In this document: in pieces, positions 35,034 to 43,676 of the stretch
Layout: each line of letters starts with the position of its first letter
Numbering within the stretch: position 1 is the stretch's first letter
Notes under the pieces: generated by a model
Databases searched by the model: none
Told to the model about the DNA's origin: nothing
Seen by the model: only the letters and a program-made list of their open reading frames with translations
Assembly (NCBI GenBank): GCA_965238155.1
Contig: OZ250175.1
Coordinates: 1,240,001-1,304,000 of the forward strand
DNA: 64,000 bases
Reading direction: 5' to 3'
Source: BJGV01 sp964196335
Lineage (GTDB): Bacteria; Pseudomonadota; Gammaproteobacteria; Burkholderiales; Nitrosomonadaceae
Translations under genes and position numbers: made by a program

Positions 35034-35492
35034 TTAATTTTTAATTTTATCCTGTTGGTCCATAAAATTATTACTTGCTGCAATAAAACTTCGAAATTCA
35101 TATTCCATCTGAGACTGTAATTGTAAGTATTTAACATTGAAAGACTTTTGTGCTCTTTCCATTTGGCGTGTCTTATTTAGTAACTGGTGCTGAATTCGTT
35201 CATTATATGGGTATGAATATGCTGCTTTAGCAGCAAGAGTAACCTCATGAACCTTTTGATCAAACCGGCTAAATAGCTTGGCTACGTTATTGGCAGCATT
35301 GATGAAACGACGTTGATGTAATTCCATTATTTCAATGTCTGTTAACTGTTCGCCGGCGGAGCTATATTCAGGTGTAGGCAAACCACTATTTACCGAGATT
35401 TCTTCCGGACCGGCTCCGGATATTCTGGTTCCAAGAAGCAGCGTTATAAAGAGAATAAGCTGGGATGGTGAGATTCTTTTACCGTATGTCAT
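35034..35492 (-). CDS. Small secreted helical protein, 152 residues
   Basis: I do not recognise a family. The protein starts with a hydrophobic signal-like segment (SQLILFITLLLGTRISGAG). The rest is predicted to be mostly helical, with regular Gln, Arg and Lys (RQMERAQKSFNVKYLQLQSQ), probably a coiled coil. I chose ATG 35492 because GGGAGA lies 6 bases upstream. It is probably periplasmic. It sits between the porin regulatory region and tmk. Confidence 0.65.
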   Translation of the reverse strand: MTYGKRISPSQLILFITLLLGTRISGAGPEEISVNSGLPTPEYSSAGEQLTDIEIMELHQRRFINAANNVAKLFSRFDQKVHEVTLAAKAAYSYPYNERIQHQLLNKTRQMERAQKSFNVKYLQLQSQMEYEFRSFIAASNNFMDQQDKIKN

Positions 35493-35681
35493 GGACAATC
35501 TCCCGTAAAAATTACGTATTAAACATGTATTGTACTAATCATATGCTACCAAAGCTTTGTTAAACAATACCAAGTATTTCCAGGATTTATAAAAACTTCT
35601 CAAATTATTTTCTGGTTTATAACAAAGGATATGTAATACTGTAACAAGGTTAATAATGCTAAATAATAACTTTTTTCAGAT

Positions 35682-36320
35682 ATGTCACAAATGACCCCGG
35701 GAAAATTTATAACCCTTGAAGGAATTGACGGTGCAGGTAAAAGTACGCATCTCTCATGGTTAGAAAGTATTTTGGAGGGCATGGGAAAGAGTATTGTGGT
35801 ATCGCATGAGCCCGGGGGGACTCCTTTAGGTGAGAAATTACGTGCACTCCTGCTTGATGCCAGCCTGACAATACATCCTGAAACGGAGGCGTTGCTTATG
35901 TTTGCAGCGAGACGAGAACATTTAGATAAATTAATATTACCGGCATTAACTAAGGGAAATTGGGTAATTTCAGATCGTTTTACTGATGCCAGCTTTGCCT
36001 ATCAGGGTGGTGGAAGAGGATTATCTGAAGATAAACTTGATGATTTGGAGTGTTGGGTACAAGGAACATTTCAGCCTGACCTTACCTTTTATTTTGATGT
36101 AACAAGCAAATTGGGAAGGAAGCGTCTAAATAACAGAGGGGATGGAGTTGAACCGACCGATAGGTTTGAAAAAGAAAAGGATGAGTTCTTTGACCGGGTT
36201 CGGGAGTCTTACCTTAAGAGAGCGCGTAAATTCTCTCATCGGATTCATATAATTGACTCAAGTCAATCATTGGAAGTTATCAGACTTGAGCTTAAAGACA
36301 TTATTCTGACTATCTGTTAA
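35682..36320 (+). CDS. tmk: Thymidylate kinase
   Basis: It phosphorylates dTMP to dTDP with ATP. The 212 residues have the P-loop GIDGAGKST (14-22), the DRF motif in ISDRFTDASFAYQGGGRG and the lid region. The length is normal. Its TAA stop overlaps the ATG of holB by one base (TAATG), so the two genes are translationally coupled. The usual mltG upstream neighbour is missing here. Confidence 0.96.
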   Translation: MSQMTPGKFITLEGIDGAGKSTHLSWLESILEGMGKSIVVSHEPGGTPLGEKLRALLLDASLTIHPETEALLMFAARREHLDKLILPALTKGNWVISDRFTDASFAYQGGGRGLSEDKLDDLECWVQGTFQPDLTFYFDVTSKLGRKRLNNRGDGVEPTDRFEKEKDEFFDRVRESYLKRARKFSHRIHIIDSSQSLEVIRLELKDIILTIC

Positions 36321-37375
36321 TGAACAATATATTTCCATGGCAAGATGAAGTTTGGCAAATTCTGACTAAGAATAAGGCTTCTATAGGCCACGCGTTACTA
36401 TTAAAAGGGAAAAAGGGTATTGGAAAATTAGGATTTGCCAGATCTCTGGCTAAATTTTTGTTATGCGAGGATCTGTCTTCAGAGAGTCAGGCTTGTGGAA
36501 ATTGTCCGGGCTGCAGATGGTTTGAACAAGTCGGACATCCGGATTTTTACCTGGTTGAACCAGAAGCATTATCAGAATTATCTGGTGGGATTAAAGAAAA
36601 AGCAGGTTCTGACAACAAAGATAAACTGAGTAGTACGAAATTGAAGAAGAAACCCAGTAAGCAAATTAGTGTTGCACAAATTCGCTCCCTAAGTGATGTA
36701 ATTAATATGTCAAGTCATCGTAGTGGCTATAAGATAGTTTTAATACATCCGGCAGAAGCAATGAATGTTGCAGCTGCTAACGCACTACTAAAAAATCTGG
36801 AAGAACCGCCACCTCAAACTTTATTTATCCTTGTAACACACCGACCACATGATTTAATACCAACAATTCGCAGCCGTTGCAGGCAAGTAGCCATGCCTGT
36901 TCCGGATTTTAGTTTGGCTATAAACTGGCTTGAACAACAGGGTATCAAAGACGCTCAGGGTAGTCTTGCTGCTGTTGGCTACGCTCCCCTTGCAGCGTTG
37001 GAATATAATGATGGCGAGTATCACTTGGAGTATGAAAGTTTCATCAACCATATCAGTATGTTAAAGAGCTTTAATCCAATATTATTGGCTGAGGAATTAC
37101 AAAAATCCGATCTCTCAACTACAGTAAACTGGTTGCAAAAGTGGTGTTATGATTTAATGAGTTTTCGTACAACAGGAAAGATTCGTTATCATTTATCTAT
37201 GCAGACCAGAATAGAAGAGTTGGTTCCAAAGATTGATCCGCTTCAACTTGCCGGATATTTACGTAATTTAATAGATATGCAGCGGTTAGCGCATCACACT
37301 CTTAATCCCAGACTTTTTTTAGAAGAGGTATTAATTTCTTATGCTATGTTGATGGCTCCCGCCCGGAGTAACTAA
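36320..37375 (+). CDS. holB: DNA polymerase III subunit delta prime
   Basis: This is the clamp-loader subunit that helps load the beta sliding clamp. The 351 residues start with the delta-prime/AAA fold (HALLLKGKKGIGKLGFARSLAKFLLCE) and the zinc-binding cysteines Cys49, Cys59, Cys62 and Cys65. The conserved ANALLKNLEEPPPQTLFILVTH and IRSRCRQ confirm the family. A Lys/Ser-rich insertion lies between residues 95 and 115. It is coupled to tmk. Confidence 0.94.
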   Translation: MNNIFPWQDEVWQILTKNKASIGHALLLKGKKGIGKLGFARSLAKFLLCEDLSSESQACGNCPGCRWFEQVGHPDFYLVEPEALSELSGGIKEKAGSDNKDKLSSTKLKKKPSKQISVAQIRSLSDVINMSSHRSGYKIVLIHPAEAMNVAAANALLKNLEEPPPQTLFILVTHRPHDLIPTIRSRCRQVAMPVPDFSLAINWLEQQGIKDAQGSLAAVGYAPLAALEYNDGEYHLEYESFINHISMLKSFNPILLAEELQKSDLSTTVNWLQKWCYDLMSFRTTGKIRYHLSMQTRIEELVPKIDPLQLAGYLRNLIDMQRLAHHTLNPRLFLEEVLISYAMLMAPARSN

Positions 37376-37433
37376 CCCGTATAAAATATGTATATATCAA
37401 TATATAGACTTTTTGTTAATTTTTTATATAATT

Positions 37434-38198
37434 ATGTTAATTGATTCGCACTGTCATCTTGATTTTCCTGATCTTGCAAATAATCTTGATAAGATTCTTG
37501 ATAATATGGAGGCAAATAAGGTTACACACGCTCTGTGTGTAAGTGTTAATTTAGTAGATTTTCCAAGGGTACTTTTACTGGCAGAGAGTTATCTAAATCT
37601 CTATGCTTCAGTCGGAGTTCATCCTGATTATGAAAATTTGGCTGAACCACAATCGGAGGAGTTAGCTTCCTTAGCCCGGCATCCCAGAGTTATTGCAATA
37701 GGGGAGACAGGACTGGATTATTCCCGGCTAGAAGGTGATCTGGAGTGGCAGCGAAATAGATTTCGAGAGCATATACGTGCTGCTCGTCAATGTAATAAGC
37801 CACTTATCATTCATACTCGTGAAGCGGCGGCTGATACCTTACGTATCATGGCAGAGGAGGGCGCAGATCAGGTCGGAGGTGTGATGCACTGCTTTACTGA
37901 AAGCTGGGAAGTGGCACAGCAGGCAATGGAAATGAATTTCTACATATCATTTTCCGGTATAGTGACATTTAAAAATGCTGTCACTCTAAAGGAGACAGCT
38001 AAGAAAATTCAGCTGGAAAGAATGCTGATTGAAACGGATTCTCCGTATCTGGCACCGGTACCATATCGTGGCAAGACTAATCAGCCCGCATTTGTACGAC
38101 ATGTGGCTGAAGAGATAGCATCTTTACGTAGTATTAATATAAATGAAGTAGCCGAGTCGACAACCCAGAACTTTTTTAATCTTTTTAAGGATGCCTGA
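37434..38198 (+). CDS. tatD: TatD-family metal-dependent deoxyribonuclease
   Basis: This is a TIM-barrel metal-dependent hydrolase of the TatD family, with proposed roles in DNA repair or nuclease activity. The start MLIDSHCHLDF contains the first metal motif HxH. GETGLDYS, IHTRE, MHCF and ETDSPYLAPVPYRG supply the rest. I used ATG 37434 (254 residues). An upstream in-frame ATG at 37413 would add hydrophobic residues unlike the family. The common pilZ gene between holB and tatD is absent. It abuts the next gene. Confidence 0.94.
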   Translation: MLIDSHCHLDFPDLANNLDKILDNMEANKVTHALCVSVNLVDFPRVLLLAESYLNLYASVGVHPDYENLAEPQSEELASLARHPRVIAIGETGLDYSRLEGDLEWQRNRFREHIRAARQCNKPLIIHTREAAADTLRIMAEEGADQVGGVMHCFTESWEVAQQAMEMNFYISFSGIVTFKNAVTLKETAKKIQLERMLIETDSPYLAPVPYRGKTNQPAFVRHVAEEIASLRSININEVAESTTQNFFNLFKDA

Positions 38199-38783
38199 AT
38201 GCCAAGTACTCAACCTTATACAGAAGGAGAGTTTGCAAAGCGTTTTCCCAATGAGGATAAAGATATAAAGGAAATGCTTGGTCTGGGTTATGTGCCTATA
38301 TTATTTCGAACTGCAATAGCAGTCAATCCGTCATTAGCCGCAACATCATGGCAGATGGTCAGAGCTATTTTATGTACCGGAAAATTATCCCGGGCCCTGA
38401 AAGAAATGATTTTTGTTGTAGTTGCAAATGCCCGTGACTGTCAGTATTGCTCTGTTGCACATCAGGCTATGGCATTGAAATATGGCTTGGAGTACGGCGT
38501 AAATCAGCAATTAACCAGAGACTTAGAACAAATTCAGCCCGATTCTACCAGAGAGATATTAAAATTTGCAGTATGTCTTGCGCAAGGTAAAGGAAGCTAT
38601 GGTGAGGCTACTGACAAAATGCTAAAGAGTGGGGTAGACCAGGAAGATATTCCGGAAATTATTGCTATGATTTCATGTTCAAACTATATGGTTACACTGG
38701 CAGATGGTCTGATGGTGGCACCTGACGAGCATTTCTACGAGTTAATAGAAGATGCAAAAAAGAATGCTGTAGCTCTTAGCTAA
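38199..38783 (+). CDS. AhpD-like carboxymuconolactone decarboxylase-fold protein
   Basis: This 194-residue helical protein is of the AhpD/CMD peroxidase-related family. The redox motif Cys81-x2-Cys84-x3-His88 (CQYCSVAH) sits in RDCQYCSVAHQAMALKYG, as in alkylhydroperoxidases. The gene starts directly after the tatD stop codon (TGAATG), so it belongs to the tmk-holB-tatD unit. It may remove peroxides with a dihydrolipoyl or thioredoxin partner. The substrate cannot be told from sequence. Confidence 0.82.
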   Translation: MPSTQPYTEGEFAKRFPNEDKDIKEMLGLGYVPILFRTAIAVNPSLAATSWQMVRAILCTGKLSRALKEMIFVVVANARDCQYCSVAHQAMALKYGLEYGVNQQLTRDLEQIQPDSTREILKFAVCLAQGKGSYGEATDKMLKSGVDQEDIPEIIAMISCSNYMVTLADGLMVAPDEHFYELIEDAKKNAVALS

Positions 38784-38815
38784 ATAGATCTGAAGTAAGA
38801 AGCGGCTAGAATATT

Positions 38816-38847
38816 AAAAGGACATAAATAATTATGTCCTTTTTTTT
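38816..38847 (+). terminator. Rho-independent terminator of the tmk-tatD unit
   Basis: A 12-base perfect stem (AAAAGGACATAA at 38816-38827 with TTATGTCCTTTT at 38832-38843) has a 4-base loop and runs on into T to 38847. It also sits just after the stop of the convergent minus-strand gene and could serve both. Confidence 0.9.
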
Positions 38848-38860
38848 GTAAAAGAAAGAG

Positions 38861-39121
38861 TTAGTTTACAGTTAAAAGGCAGCTTTCAAGCAGCTTTCTT
38901 CGTCCTGAATTCTTTTCTGTTACCAGATTACTTGCTACAATTACATGTAGAGGATCCGATCCGATCAGATGCGCCAATTTAATGCACATCGGGTCAGGTA
39001 AGCCCCTTTTATGCTGTTTCATTTTTCTCATATTAGAGTCATTTTGTTCCAGGTAGGAGGCAAGTTTTACTTGGTTTCCCGCAGCTTTCTCTCCCATTTC
39101 TATATATTCTCTAAGATCCAT
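38861..39121 (-). CDS. HTH-like small protein (DUF3693-like), paralogue A
   Basis: This is a predicted small DNA-binding protein of 86 residues. The pattern VKLASYLEQNDSNMRKMKQHKRGLPD followed by MCIKLAHLIGSDPLHVIVASNL resembles Cro/CI-type helix-turn-helix proteins of the phage-related DUF3693 kind. That assignment is by pattern and not certain. It shares roughly half its residues with the protein at 41836-42207 (EYIEMGE, MCIKLA, ASNLVTEKN). It stops where the paralogue goes on into a membrane segment. Confidence 0.68.
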   Translation of the reverse strand: MDLREYIEMGEKAAGNQVKLASYLEQNDSNMRKMKQHKRGLPDPMCIKLAHLIGSDPLHVIVASNLVTEKNSGRRKLLESCLLTVN

Positions 39122-39834
39122 AGTGCAATTCCTTTAACTAATACATTTGATTTGATATACAAGCTATAGGTCTAAATTAACCCACAATTTAATTAATCTC
39201 AGTTAAATATGACCAACTTCAAAGATATATCTTTTTATATCGGCCAGAATGGGACTTTAATTAAATTTAAATTATTTGAATCTTTACTATGTTCAGAATC
39301 ATTTCAATATGAATCTGAAGTGAGAAGGGCAGAGTAACTGTAATTAAACATTTCAGAATTTTCTAAAATCTCAAATTAATACGAAATTAGATAAATTATA
39401 AAGAATCTGAGTTATGTTAAATAGAATAATATTATGTAATCCTAATATAGGATATTAAATGGTACTAATAATATACTGATAATTAACTATTAATTATATT
39501 TAAAAATATTGAATATTACTGTCTTTTTTAATTTTTCAAGAATTTTATGCTTATCTCAATGCTTGCTAATAAGACATATGATGCTAATTGTCAGATTTAC
39601 CTTTCTTAAGGAATTTGTTTGCGCTATACATATAAGTATTTAAAAGAATACCTTTACATATAGTTTACAAAAAGATATGATATATTTATACTAAATAAAA
39701 TAAAGTAATAAATGTAACAATATGATAATAAGCAATATATAATTTCTAATTTCCTTAAATTAGAATAAATTTTTATACATTTTGGAGATTTGGCATATAA
39801 ACTCAGATAATATTTGAAATATATATTGTATTAG
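39122..39834. other. AT-rich region of about 710 bases with a possible gene relic
   Basis: No convincing gene is present. A 42-codon open frame at 39209-39337 on the plus strand (MTNFKDISFYIGQNGTLIKF and following) lacks a ribosome binding site. Its pattern loosely recalls the first part of type VI secretion VgrG proteins, so it may be a relic or chance. The rest is extremely AT-rich, with stops in every frame. Confidence 0.45.
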
Positions 39835-40656
39835 TTACGTAGCTGATATATCTTTTTTCCACTTTATTAGTTCATTTCTAAGTGTATTTTCTTCATATTG
39901 TTCCATACGTTGTATATAGATATTAATGTAATTTATGTAGAGTGATGAGAGTCCTGTTTTAAGATAATCGGCAACAATATTTAAGTCTTCGGGTAATGAA
40001 TTCAGTCTCCATTGATATCCGTTCTTTATAAGTTCTGCATCAGGACCCTTAAAATTATCCAAATAGTAGCGGGATGATTCCTCATTTCCTGCTATTTCAC
40101 CGGTTCTTTCCAGGTAGATAAACCTGGCAGGAAACAGAATTGTTTTCGTTGTATAAACAACCCCTTTATCTGCTATACAGCGACAATTATGAAATTCTTC
40201 AATTCTTTCCTGACTTGCAAGATAGCTGAGTGAAAATTTGGAACTTGCAATTTCAAGTTCCTTCCTGGTGGGTCTGGTCAGCATCTTCCTGACATCCTGA
40301 CCAGAAAGGAGCAGGGCATGATCAATCAGGTCCAGCCGATCGAAAGGCGGATAACGACCTGCTTCAATTTCCCCGTTAATTGATTCAATTGATCCCCAGA
40401 AAATCGAGATATTATTTTTTACAGAAGGAAAATTCTTATGTGCAGCAGACAGTACTTCTTTGATTTTTTCTCCGGCACCATCCAGTGAGCCCTTAAGAAT
40501 GATTCCCAGATCAATATCGCTGGCTATTGCGCTAAAGCCGCCTCTGGCCAAGCTTCCCATAATATATACAGATATTTCATGTTTGTTAAAAATAGCATTA
40601 GAAGATACTACAATGTGATTTATGAGGGATTTGATTTCTATATTATTTGTTTTCAT
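39835..40656 (-). CDS. Pol-beta-superfamily nucleotidyltransferase
   Basis: This is a predicted nucleotidyltransferase of 273 residues. The active-site pattern GSLARGGFSAIASDIDLGI has the GS motif and the two metal-binding aspartates (DID). A third acidic residue may lie in the following beta strands. The remaining 150 residues are helical and resemble the C-terminal part of aminoglycoside or antitoxin-type nucleotidyltransferases, but I cannot choose between drug modification, toxin-antitoxin and other roles. No HEPN partner gene is adjacent. It stands alone between AT-rich gaps. Confidence 0.75.
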   Translation of the reverse strand: MKTNNIEIKSLINHIVVSSNAIFNKHEISVYIMGSLARGGFSAIASDIDLGIILKGSLDGAGEKIKEVLSAAHKNFPSVKNNISIFWGSIESINGEIEAGRYPPFDRLDLIDHALLLSGQDVRKMLTRPTRKELEIASSKFSLSYLASQERIEEFHNCRCIADKGVVYTTKTILFPARFIYLERTGEIAGNEESSRYYLDNFKGPDAELIKNGYQWRLNSLPEDLNIVADYLKTGLSSLYINYINIYIQRMEQYEENTLRNELIKWKKDISAT

Positions 40657-40775
40657 TTCGGTTAAGGTTAAAAATTACTCATTCAGGTTATTCCACCTTT
40701 AATACTTTTGATTATAAATGAATCATTCATCGTAGGAAGACAGAGAGGGGGCAATTTTGACGCTTTACAAATGAT

Positions 40776-40810
40776 AAAGGAGAAGCTGTCACATTTGAGG
40801 CTTCTCCTTT
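40776..40810 (-). terminator. Hairpin, possible terminator of the 277-residue gene
   Basis: An 11-base perfect inverted repeat (AAAGGAGAAGC at 40776-40786 with GCTTCTCCTTT at 40800-40810) has a 13-base loop. It lies 80 bases beyond the stop of the minus-strand gene at 40890. The T run is short, so termination is uncertain. It could instead be a leader element of the nucleotidyltransferase gene. Confidence 0.5.
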
Positions 40811-40889
40811 AAGTCTGACTCTGTTTCTGTCAACTCTTAGCAAAAATCACATCAAGTTAAATGTCAGTCCCATATTCAGGTAAGACTCT

Positions 40890-41723
40890 CTATTTTTTTG
40901 AATTGCCCTCAGGAGAGGCTTTCTCTTTCCTGGGCTTGATTTCAGCAGCAGATTCAGCTTTTTTAGGCTTGCTTTCAACTACAGGCTCTGCTTTTTTAGG
41001 CTTGCTTTCAGGGGAGGAGGGAGCTTCTTCATCTGGCTTATTTTCAGCAAGTGGTTCTTCGGTTACTGTTGTTTCCCTTCTGGACAATGATCTTATATCC
41101 CAATCCTTCAGAAAATTAAATTTGGATTTCAGTAGTACTTCGATCGAATCCTCTTTATTTTTTGCGTTTGATGTAGCTGTATTAGATGTTGCTGAATCAG
41201 GTGATTTATTATTAGTCTGAGCAGAGGTTTCTTTACATGTTCCATTTGAGCAAAAGCATGTAGTAATACATGATTTCAGGTCCTGCCACTCAAGCCGGTA
41301 ACTATTATTGATATCCTCTCTCATACGTATAGCTAACGCGGATGAGTCTGTTTTCAACTGATCCGTAACAGCGGATAATCTTTTTAAATCCAGTGTATCC
41401 CACTCATTCTGATATATAGACTCATTAAAGCCATTAATATCAGAAATAAGATGTTGATTTTCACATGTGAGGGTTAGGCTATCTATTAATTGTTGCGAGT
41501 TTTTATGTATTTCATCTAAAGCATTATTTGCTTCCCGTGAAAGGAGTTTTCCCTTGTGATTGGCAAGAATGAAGTGACGTACTTCCGTCCATGATTCTGT
41601 TATGGAGTCAAAGGTATTAATCTTATTATTAATAGTGCTTTGCCTGGAACCACTCATTATTACCATTTTATACAGATATAATCCTGCCGCTACCCCAATG
41701 ATCAACAAAATTACCTCAAACAT
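40890..41723 (-). CDS. Membrane-anchored protein with Lys/Pro repeats, unknown function
   Basis: This 277-residue protein has an N-terminal membrane anchor (FEVILLIIGVAAGLYLYKMVI) and then a helical domain to about residue 165. Next comes a cysteine cluster (SCITTCFCSNGTC), a Ser/Asn/Thr-rich linker and a C-terminal tail with three copies of a Glu-x-Lys-Pro-x-Lys unit (ESKPKKAEP, ESKPKKAES, EIKPRKEK). The topology suggests a short periplasmic end and a large cytoplasmic part, which is inference. A plus-strand frame over the tail is a shadow. No family was recognised. Confidence 0.68.
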   Translation of the reverse strand: MFEVILLIIGVAAGLYLYKMVIMSGSRQSTINNKINTFDSITESWTEVRHFILANHKGKLLSREANNALDEIHKNSQQLIDSLTLTCENQHLISDINGFNESIYQNEWDTLDLKRLSAVTDQLKTDSSALAIRMREDINNSYRLEWQDLKSCITTCFCSNGTCKETSAQTNNKSPDSATSNTATSNAKNKEDSIEVLLKSKFNFLKDWDIRSLSRRETTVTEEPLAENKPDEEAPSSPESKPKKAEPVVESKPKKAESAAEIKPRKEKASPEGNSKK

Positions 41724-41835
41724 AATAAACTTGCCTCCTTTGACGTTTAATTTATCAGAAATGTATCTTAGATGGTTAAAATTATTAGTATTTCGTAGTA
41801 TTGGTTTCAGCTTTTCCGGCTAAAACCTGTTAATT

Positions 41836-42207
41836 TTATTTATAATATATAAATTGTATTGGTAATGTATGTGTTGCGTTGTTCTGCAACATTGACTTTG
41901 CTTCGGAAGTGCTAGAATTTGCTGCCAGAAGCATCACGAATGCGATACTGGTCAAAGTTGCTAAACATCCTTCAAAAATTTTTCTTCTTTCCGGATTTTT
42001 CTCGGTAACTAAATTACTAGCTGCAATTACTTCAATTTCAGTTACTCCTACCAGCTTGGCTAATTTTATACACATTGCGTCAGGGATACCCTGGGTGCCT
42101 CTCTTTGCGTTTCTTATATTTGCCGGGTTCATCATAAGAAATTCTGCCAGGTTTACTTGACTTCCTGCTTCCATTTCACCCATTTCTATATAGTCACGTA
42201 GATTCAA
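41836..42207 (-). CDS. HTH-like protein with C-terminal membrane segment, paralogue B
   Basis: This 123-residue protein is paralogous to the one at 38861-39121 over its first 80 residues (MNLRDYIEMGEMEAGSQVNL, MCIKLAKLVG, ASNLVTEKNPERRKIFEGCL). A hydrophobic stretch LTSIAFVMLLAANSS follows, with a short polar tail. It may be a membrane-tethered DNA-binding protein similar to DUF3693 phage-related proteins. The ribosome binding site AGGAGGA lies a few bases before the ATG. Confidence 0.7.
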   Translation of the reverse strand: MNLRDYIEMGEMEAGSQVNLAEFLMMNPANIRNAKRGTQGIPDAMCIKLAKLVGVTEIEVIAASNLVTEKNPERRKIFEGCLATLTSIAFVMLLAANSSTSEAKSMLQNNATHTLPIQFIYYK

Positions 42208-42509
42208 AGCGATTCCTCCTGACAGTCGAGATTTAATCGGATTAAATTATATCTGTTTGTAGTTTTTAGTCAAGGAAGATCAAATTTAAAGCTGAAGATA
42301 CCAATATTGCATGGAAAATAGCGAAACCCTAGATAAGGCCTTAAAATAGTTGTTTCCCATGAAAAGGCCAAAATGACGTATTTTTGGGCTATTTTCGTTT
42401 TTGGAAAATATATCTCAATTGCTCATAATGTATATTATGTTAAATAGAGTGTCTATTTTTTATCAGATACATACTTACCTATTCTTAATAATAGATTTTC
42501 TTAACGCAT
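42208..42509. other. Intergenic gap of about 300 bases
   Basis: No gene is supported. A 9-base inverted pair GAAAATAGC and GCTATTTTC about 70 bases apart (near 42313 and 42387) is visible. It is too weak to call a structure. Confidence 0.45.
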
Positions 42510-43645
42510 CTACTCATCCCTAAATAGTTTTTGAATTTCAAGAATTTTATTTGAATTTCTTAGTATGGCGTTTACACAATCACGATCCAGTTTAGTATCT
42601 GCTAGTTGTCCTAACTTTGCAAAAGCTTCTTCATTGCTCCAAGGGGCTTTATAAGTACGTTGTGAAGTTAATGCATCAAAAATATCAGCTACTGAGCTAA
42701 TGCGTGCTTCAATTGGTATTTCATCACCCTTAAGGCCTTTAGGATAACCGCTTCCATCAATTGCTTCATGGTGGTATACGGCAATATTACGCAAGATATC
42801 AACATGACCAAAAGTACCCAAACCGAAATCTTTTAGTATAGCGTTTATGATCTCCCCACCTTTTTCCGGATGTGTCATCATCACCTTGGTCTCCTCCTCG
42901 TCAAGTTGCCAGGCTTACGTAAGATGCTATCAGGGATCCCAATTTTCCCAATGTCATGTAAAGGTGAAAACATAAAAATATGTTCAATTTTTTCATCAGT
43001 GAGATGATGATGGTCAGCTATTTCAAGAGCTATAAGACGAGCATAATGTGCGGTACGATCAATATGAGCTCCGGTTTCCATATCTCTGTAATGGGTCATG
43101 TTACGCGCCACTCGCACCGCAGATAGGAGCGCACGAACGGCAGTCAGTTCGCTGATAAACATTAAAGCAATTAAATGGCCATAAATATCTATCTGTCGTA
43201 ATACCTCTGGAACAAAAGGATGTGTTTGATTGGAATTAAAAAATAAAAAGCCAAGGAAGGTGCCGCTTTGATAAAGTGGCATAGTATAGCTAGCCTTATA
43301 ATCCTTGGTCGCTAAACTCTTAGTGTGTTCGTGTTCTCCCTTAGCGAAAATAGCCAGATTCTGAACAAGCCTTGGGCAACGATGCTCAATGATCTCGCAT
43401 AACGACGGGGCTTCACTCAGAGGCACTTCGTAGGTGGTTAGCGGGTTAGAACCTATAGTACTTTGCGTATAGGTTTTAAGTACATTGGTTTTTTCATCGA
43501 GTAAAGATATAGAAATGCGATCAATAAATGGAAAGTCTTGACGAATTACTTGATGAAGAATACCTAATTTATCTGATAATGGCAGGTTATCATGTAATTT
43601 AGCTAGTGTATCCTGATGTGAGAAAAGTTCTTCCTGTTGCGTCAT
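42510..43645 (-). pseudogene. GAF/HD-GYP cyclic-di-GMP phosphodiesterase, frameshifted
   Basis: An intact version would be about 378 residues with an N-terminal GAF sensor domain (about 1-170) and a C-terminal HD-GYP domain that hydrolyses cyclic-di-GMP. The HD part HDIGKIGIPDSILRKPG is in the first frame, which stops at 42881. The GYP part (HHEAIDGSGYPKGLKGDEIP) is in another frame starting near 42884. Around 42903-42907 the code reads GGC-AAC-TTG where GGC-AAx-CTT-GAC-GAG-GAG would continue as GKLDEEETKVMMTHPEKG. One base appears lost. This is either a sequencing error or a real mutation that removes the catalytic end. Confidence 0.85.
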
Positions 43646-43676
43646 GAATGACTCCTAATTTGCTACTAGTATGCTC

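Noticed and set aside
38861..42509. CRISPR array or integrated prophage in the AT-rich segment
   Set aside because: No regularly spaced repeats, integrase, terminase or structural genes were found. Only two phage-regulator-like proteins hint at a mobile origin.
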